The translations under genes and the position numbers were made by a program. From Osmia lignaria lignaria (Eukaryota; Arthropoda; Insecta; Hymenoptera; Megachilidae), in the NCBI RefSeq assembly GCF_051020975.1, contig NC_135041.1, positions 11,482,256-11,546,255 of the forward strand: a DNA stretch of 64,000 nucleotides, written 5' to 3'. Position 1 is the stretch's first letter; each line of letters starts with the position of its first letter. The notes below the pieces were generated by a model. It saw only the letters and a program-made list of their open reading frames with translations, searched no databases and was not told the origin of the DNA. This document shows, in pieces, positions 59,931 to 64,000 of the stretch.

Positions 59931-60345
59931 GTAGAGGTGTGCGACAGGTTTCTGCGTATCTATAATTTCGAAAACCCTTTTTTTTTAAATGTGCAAAAAT
60001 CTTTATAGACACCCACTACCCCGAAGGGGAAAGGCGGCAGGCAGTCTAAGATTCTTACTCACTAGAACTCCTCAGCGACCACCCTTTCGGGGAGGCTCTG
60101 AGACCTTTGTATTACACTAGGGCCTCCTCAGTCATGTGCCGAAACGCCTGTCATAAAATGGGTCAAAAGAACCCAATACTTAGAATTTATAGTCGACACC
60201 TAGGACCGCGCCAAGTGCCAACTTCACCCCTGGGACCGCGTGCAATAGTGTTCTAAGATACTTTCAGGAACTCGACCAGACCCGAACCGATCCGACCCGA
60301 ACTGTGCAGGTTTGACCCGAGTATCGGCTACCCGAAATCTTCATA
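59931..60345 (+). mobile_element. GGTGTGCGAG-family element carrying a GC-rich block
   Basis: It starts GTAGAGGTGTGCGACAGG and ends in a region of CGACCAGACCCGAACCGATC and CCGACCCGAACTG, then GAGTATCGGCTACCCGAAAT, the vocabulary of this family (compare 43448-43675). Bases 60005-60240 between them are GC-rich and unlike the family, with complementary pieces CCCCGAAGGGG and CCCTTTCGGGGAGG. This looks like a second element inserted in the first; its identity is unknown. Confidence 0.35.
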
Positions 60346-61569
60346 TAGAACGTCAAATTTCTATCCTACTCCAAATTTTACGAATTTTCCAAAGATCGAC
60401 ATTCCCTTATGTAGATGTGGAACAAATTTTACCGTGTACCTACATATCACGTTGAACGTAAACCGTTCCTCGATGCACGTGTCTACGGTAGTTACATCTC
60501 ACTAATTGCCTATACACACATAATATCAAACTATGCTAACTTGCAGCAGGTATTATCGTTCATGGGTGTGTCTCACGTATTTGCCAAGAGGTGAGAAGGA
60601 CATCCATATTGGTTTGTTTGCGAATCTCGGGTCAAATGTACCGGCAGCCATTTCCAGAATGCATCACGTTGCAGTGTTACAAATAGCGAACATTTTACGT
60701 GAACGGAAACATTTCTCGAGCTAGTAAATATTAGGAACGCAACCTCGAAGATTTACAGAACTCTACGACGCGTGACCTCCTTTTAATGCATAAGTACTTT
60801 AGTTTGTAAGTTTTATTTTATGACTGATAACCAACAATGTGATTGCGATGTGGATGATCGATTCTCCTTCTAACAGTCAGTAGAACATTATGAATTCGAT
60901 GATACAAATACACAATGTATTATGAATTATAAGAAGTTTCACGAAACAGTAGTTTTATTTTGAATAAATTTTACCTTTCACAATATTTTTATATTTCCAT
61001 TATTTATAATTTATAAAGTAAGAGTATTTTGAAATTTCTTATAATATGAGTGATAAATTCTCATGGAGGTTCAAGTAACTTCCATATATAATCGACGACG
61101 TAGCCAACATGTTACGATTTACTAAAAATACAACACTTCAACGCTAAGCAAGGTATTTACATAGAAATTTCAGTGTGTATTAATATAGATTGACACATTT
61201 GTCCCTGTTGGGTTGTAGCTGATAAGAGATAAAAGCAGAAGAAGAAAGGCAGCAGGGTCAATGGGTAAATGGAGCGTAAAACGAGCTTGTTAAAGAAAAT
61301 GGTGATAAGAGGATCCACTGTAACGACTGCTAAGAACAAAGAAGCAGTGCACAGGGAGAGATTAAAGATGAAATATCGAATGTTCGGTTCGCTTTTTGCA
61401 GCTACTAAAGCTACTTAGTTTCAACAGCATTGGATTATGGTTCAACGGTCTTCTTCAAGGAATAACAAATTTGATAATAATTTTGATCATAAAAATTTTG
61501 ATGACAAAAACAATTATGTTTTTTAGACTGAAAGCTTTTGCAATTATTATAATTAGTCCAGGATTATAA
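60346..61569. other. gene-free stretch
   Basis: No supported gene. A 63-codon frame at 60533-60724 is unrecognised. Confidence 0.45.
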
Positions 61570-61720
61570 CAGCAAGATCAGATTAAGATTTCTTGGGCCC
61601 AGAACTATTAATACTTCGGGGACTCTGGCTGATAAGCCTGGTCCTAAAATTGAAATTTATTCTAAATAAAATTGAAGTTAAAAAAAATTCCATTCAATAT
61701 TTTTTAACACGGTAAATTTT
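61570..61720 (+). mobile_element. hAT-like GGATTAAG-family element, truncated copy
   Basis: CAGCAAGATCAGATTAAGAT, then TTGGGCCCAGAACTATTAAT, TGATAAGCCTG and GAAATTTATTCTAAATAAAA match 35445-35615 in order. The right terminus is replaced by the next fragment. Confidence 0.5.
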
Positions 61721-61754
61721 TAACGTAGCGAAATCGAGCGAATTTGCGGCTCCA

Positions 61755-61808
61755 CTCTATCCCGCCTAGCTTTCCCGACCCGACTTCCAGGAATCCGCAC
61801 ATCCCTAG
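61755..61808 (-). mobile_element. GGTGTGCGAG-family terminal fragment
   Basis: The reverse complement reads TTACTAGGGATGTGCGGATT then CCTGGAAGTCGGGTCGGG, the terminal signature of the family. It lies directly between the hAT-like fragment and the TTAA element. Confidence 0.4.
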
Positions 61809-62038
61809 TAAATCCTTTTGCTACTGCAAGTTGGACCGCCTGACCGCTTTTGCAAAACCGGCTGCCGTGCCACAAGACTACAATTCACGGATAAGCGAGG
61901 AAGATTTCGTGGCGGACGACTTTAGTCGCTCGTGGTATGTAAGAAAGATTTTGTGGCTAGCGACTTTAGTCGCTGGTGGTATGTAAGGAAGATTTCGCAA
62001 CGAGCGACTATAGTCACCTGTGGTAGGAAAAGGGTTAA
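61809..62038. mobile_element. TTAA MITE with three 43-base internal repeats
   Basis: The right end reads CCTACCACAGGTGAC outward to CCCTT and TTAA (62035-62038) on the minus strand; the left end TAAATCCTTTTGCTACTGCA is its imperfect inverted partner. Internally, units at 61900-61942, 61943-61986 and 61987-62029 share GAAGATTTCGTGGC, the dyad GCGACT(T/A)TAGTCGC and GTGGTATGTAAG. The dyad is a near-perfect palindrome repeated three times. Termini and TTAA suggest a piggyBac-type non-autonomous element; no transposase frame. Confidence 0.6.
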
Positions 62039-63204
62039 TACTGGATTTATAAAAATACTTCAAGTAATTGTGTTACTGACGATTGTCAGAATCTCAAGAT
62101 TTCTAAAAATAGCTTCCATAGCAGTGCAAAATTGTAACTTATTTTGAACAAATAACTAGCTGGAAACAATTGCTATAATTCCATACGTGTATTCATTTTT
62201 ACACGCGAAGATATTACTTAACGGGTACCTACATGTGTACAGCAAAAGTGCAGATTTACGCACTGTAGTTATGTTCTGTGCATTGTTCCATTAAAATCGA
62301 CCTTTTTCAGTAGGTTTTAAGCGCACCTTGCCAGGAAGCGTTAAACAGAGCCTAAAGCGTTTTTCCAGCGAACGCGAGGCGAAATAAGGTCGAGCTTTGA
62401 ACGACGACGTTTAGAATTTAATCAACGAGACTTGTTCCAATCCTATTAAAAAAGTTAATTACTACGATTAATTGGGTTGATACCGGTTTACACTCTCAGA
62501 GCGTCCTACTTAATTTTCAGTAAACTTTGCCTCGTTTATGTCTGTTTCGTTTTCATAACTAATTAATTAGCTTTTCTCCAATAAAATTGGTGTGAATTTA
62601 AGGAAATTAGTTTTGTATATTTTCATCTTATTTTAGTACAACCCTTTTTTAATTTAAATTTATACAAATGTAGTTAATATTATAAGGCGAAAAACTTGCA
62701 ACTCTCAGTCTAATTTTTCAATCATGGTTTAATAATTTAATAAAACGTTCTTTAATTCAAAAAGACCTAATTTATTTTTAAAAATTACATTTATAACTTT
62801 GCAAAATTATTAATTTTGAGATTCTTTATGATAAATCATTTTTTACAATTTCTTACTAAATTGGTTACTTCACAATCGCAAAATTAACATGAAAAAGAAT
62901 GAAAAAATATGCGATGTTGAAAGTTCAAATCAAGCGAAGGTAAGAGAAAATAGGTAATTGTCTCTGCTTGCCCAACAATTTTTCATCTTCTGCCAGTTTC
63001 GATAATAAAAGCATGAAACATGGGATGGGTTCGAAGGCCACACGGGAAATACAGCAAGATCCAAAGTCCGACAGTAAATAACAAAAGCAACGCAAGATTA
63101 TTCGAGCATAATAAATGCAGTGCCATGTTCTTTGCCGTAGTTACTACTTTTGGCAAGTGGCCGAATCGAAAGAGAAATATACGTTCATGCACAATATGCA
63201 CCAA
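62039..63204. other. gene-free stretch
   Basis: No supported gene. Overlapping 73-codon frames on both strands at 62.98-63.24 kb are unrecognisable. Confidence 0.45.
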
Positions 63205-63437
63205 TTGGATGACCCAAGAGATATATTTTCATCTTAATTAATTAATTTAAGGAAGTAAGCATTTTTGTCCTGTTAACTAGGTCGTTTGTTAAGCATAACA
63301 GAATTATTTATATTAAAGATACACGCGAACTGCTTGGATGACCCGAAAGAATTAATTTATTTAGGATGGAAAGCATTTTTGTTCTTCTAACTGAGTCATT
63401 TATCAACCAGAATGGAATTGTTTATTTTAAAGACGGG
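63205..63437 (+). repeat. tandem duplication, 129-base unit
   Basis: Copy one 63205-63333, copy two 63334-63437. Shared blocks are TTGGATGACCC, AAGCATTTTTGT(C/T)CT, AACT(A/G)(A/G)GTC(G/A)TTT and A(C/T)AGAAT(T/G), with TTTATATTAAAGA / TTTATTTTAAAGA near the end. About 75-80% identical. Confidence 0.6.
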
Positions 63438-63689
63438 CTCATTCATTTTATATGTGAAAAAAACTAATAATAGATATGTTCTTTCCAATGTAAGTATAAT
63501 TAAATTAAAAGCTCTATATATTTCCTCCTTAAAAGGAGTTTCAAATACTTCATTTTTTATCCCTAGGATTAAGTTTTTTCTTTCATTTCAAAATATCAAT
63601 TATGTATAATAAAATCTGAATAAAGAAAAATAAAATTTACAAATTGTGATCAATATGTGAATTTAACTGAGTTAATTGATTAACTTGGA

Positions 63690-63745
63690 AGTTCTTTTAT
63701 ATCCGGATATCTCGAGTACCCGATCCGAATTAGTAGCCCTAGTAT
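63690..63745 (-). repeat. possible relative of the CCCGAA-rich element ends
   Basis: The reverse complement reads CTAGGGCTACTAATTCGGAT, then CGGGTACTCGAGATATCCGG. It shares the start CTAGGG and the GGGTAC/CTCGAG vocabulary with the GGTGTGCGAG family but not the GTGTGCG core. Confidence 0.25.
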
Positions 63746-64000
63746 CAAGTAATTAACTCATGTTTGTTGCTTAATAAATTACCTAAATAGTATCCTTTTT
63801 TTCAAGCTGTTATTTTCTAATTAAAAGAACTGTGAATAGTACTAACAATAAGAAACAATAAAAAACAATAAGTTACTTGAAATATTCATACATTTATGTA
63901 AAATATGAAATGTAAAACAGAAAGAAAAGAAATTTAAAAAACATTGCTTTATTTTTCAGTATAATGCTGAACCACATCATTCTTTCACTTTTAAAGCACT
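63746..64000. other. gene-free AT-rich end of window
   Basis: No supported feature. Confidence 0.45.

Overview
The window looks like AT-rich nuclear DNA from an insect, most likely a hymenopteran such as a bee. It is about two thirds A+T by eye, has no prokaryotic gene arrangement and no long reading frame, shows short CpG-bearing GC-rich islands, and is littered with small, decayed DNA-transposon derivatives. No reading frame is recognisable as a known protein, and I see no tRNA, rRNA, CRISPR array or intact transposase. Most of the window is intergenic or intronic.

Gene evidence is limited to two places. Around 12.5-12.9 kb a CpG-rich block carries a minus-strand TATA box and, about 275 bases downstream, a strong splice donor, which fits a non-coding first exon of a gene running left. 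Around 42.9-44.2 kb on the plus strand there is a TATA box, a 5' untranslated stretch, an ATG with a near-consensus donor, and about 800 bases later an acceptor whose exon joins in phase. The predicted product is 43 residues and unrecognised. Another CpG-rich block at 40.3-40.7 kb could be a promoter region.

The rest is best read as a mobile-element graveyard. Comparing the window with itself shows several families present more than once: (a) piggyBac-like MITEs with TTAA flanks and CCCTT termini (2.1, 20.8, 25.7, 50.2 kb), plus other TTAA elements at 2.7 and 61.9 kb; (b) hAT-like elements starting CAG and containing GGATTAAGATTTC (35.5, 50.7, 61.6 kb); (c) a family with GGTGTGCGAGAACCCGAAAA-type ends (39.0, 43.5, 51.6, 59.9, 61.8 kb); (d) TA-flanked mariner-like elements with a CAGTRTCGAG end (5.4, 47.3, 58.6 kb); (e) another TA-flanked family with a GATCAAATCAG end (24.6, 34.9, 36.0 kb); (f) elements starting TGGCGTAAC with a quasi-periodic AT-rich body (21.8, 55.4, 57.5 kb); (g) large foldback structures (15.2-16.0, 23.0, 27.4-28.1, 30.3-30.8 kb). 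Degenerate minisatellites lie at 11.5, 39.5-40.3 and 63.2 kb.

The most noteworthy items are the possible two-exon micro-gene, the minus-strand promoter and first exon, a perfect RFX X-box at 28.36 kb, a compact TATA/initiator/AATAAA arrangement at 13.6 kb resembling a solo LTR, and several repeat families definable from this window alone. I found no convincing new biological system. Coordinates of repeats are by eye and may be off by several bases.
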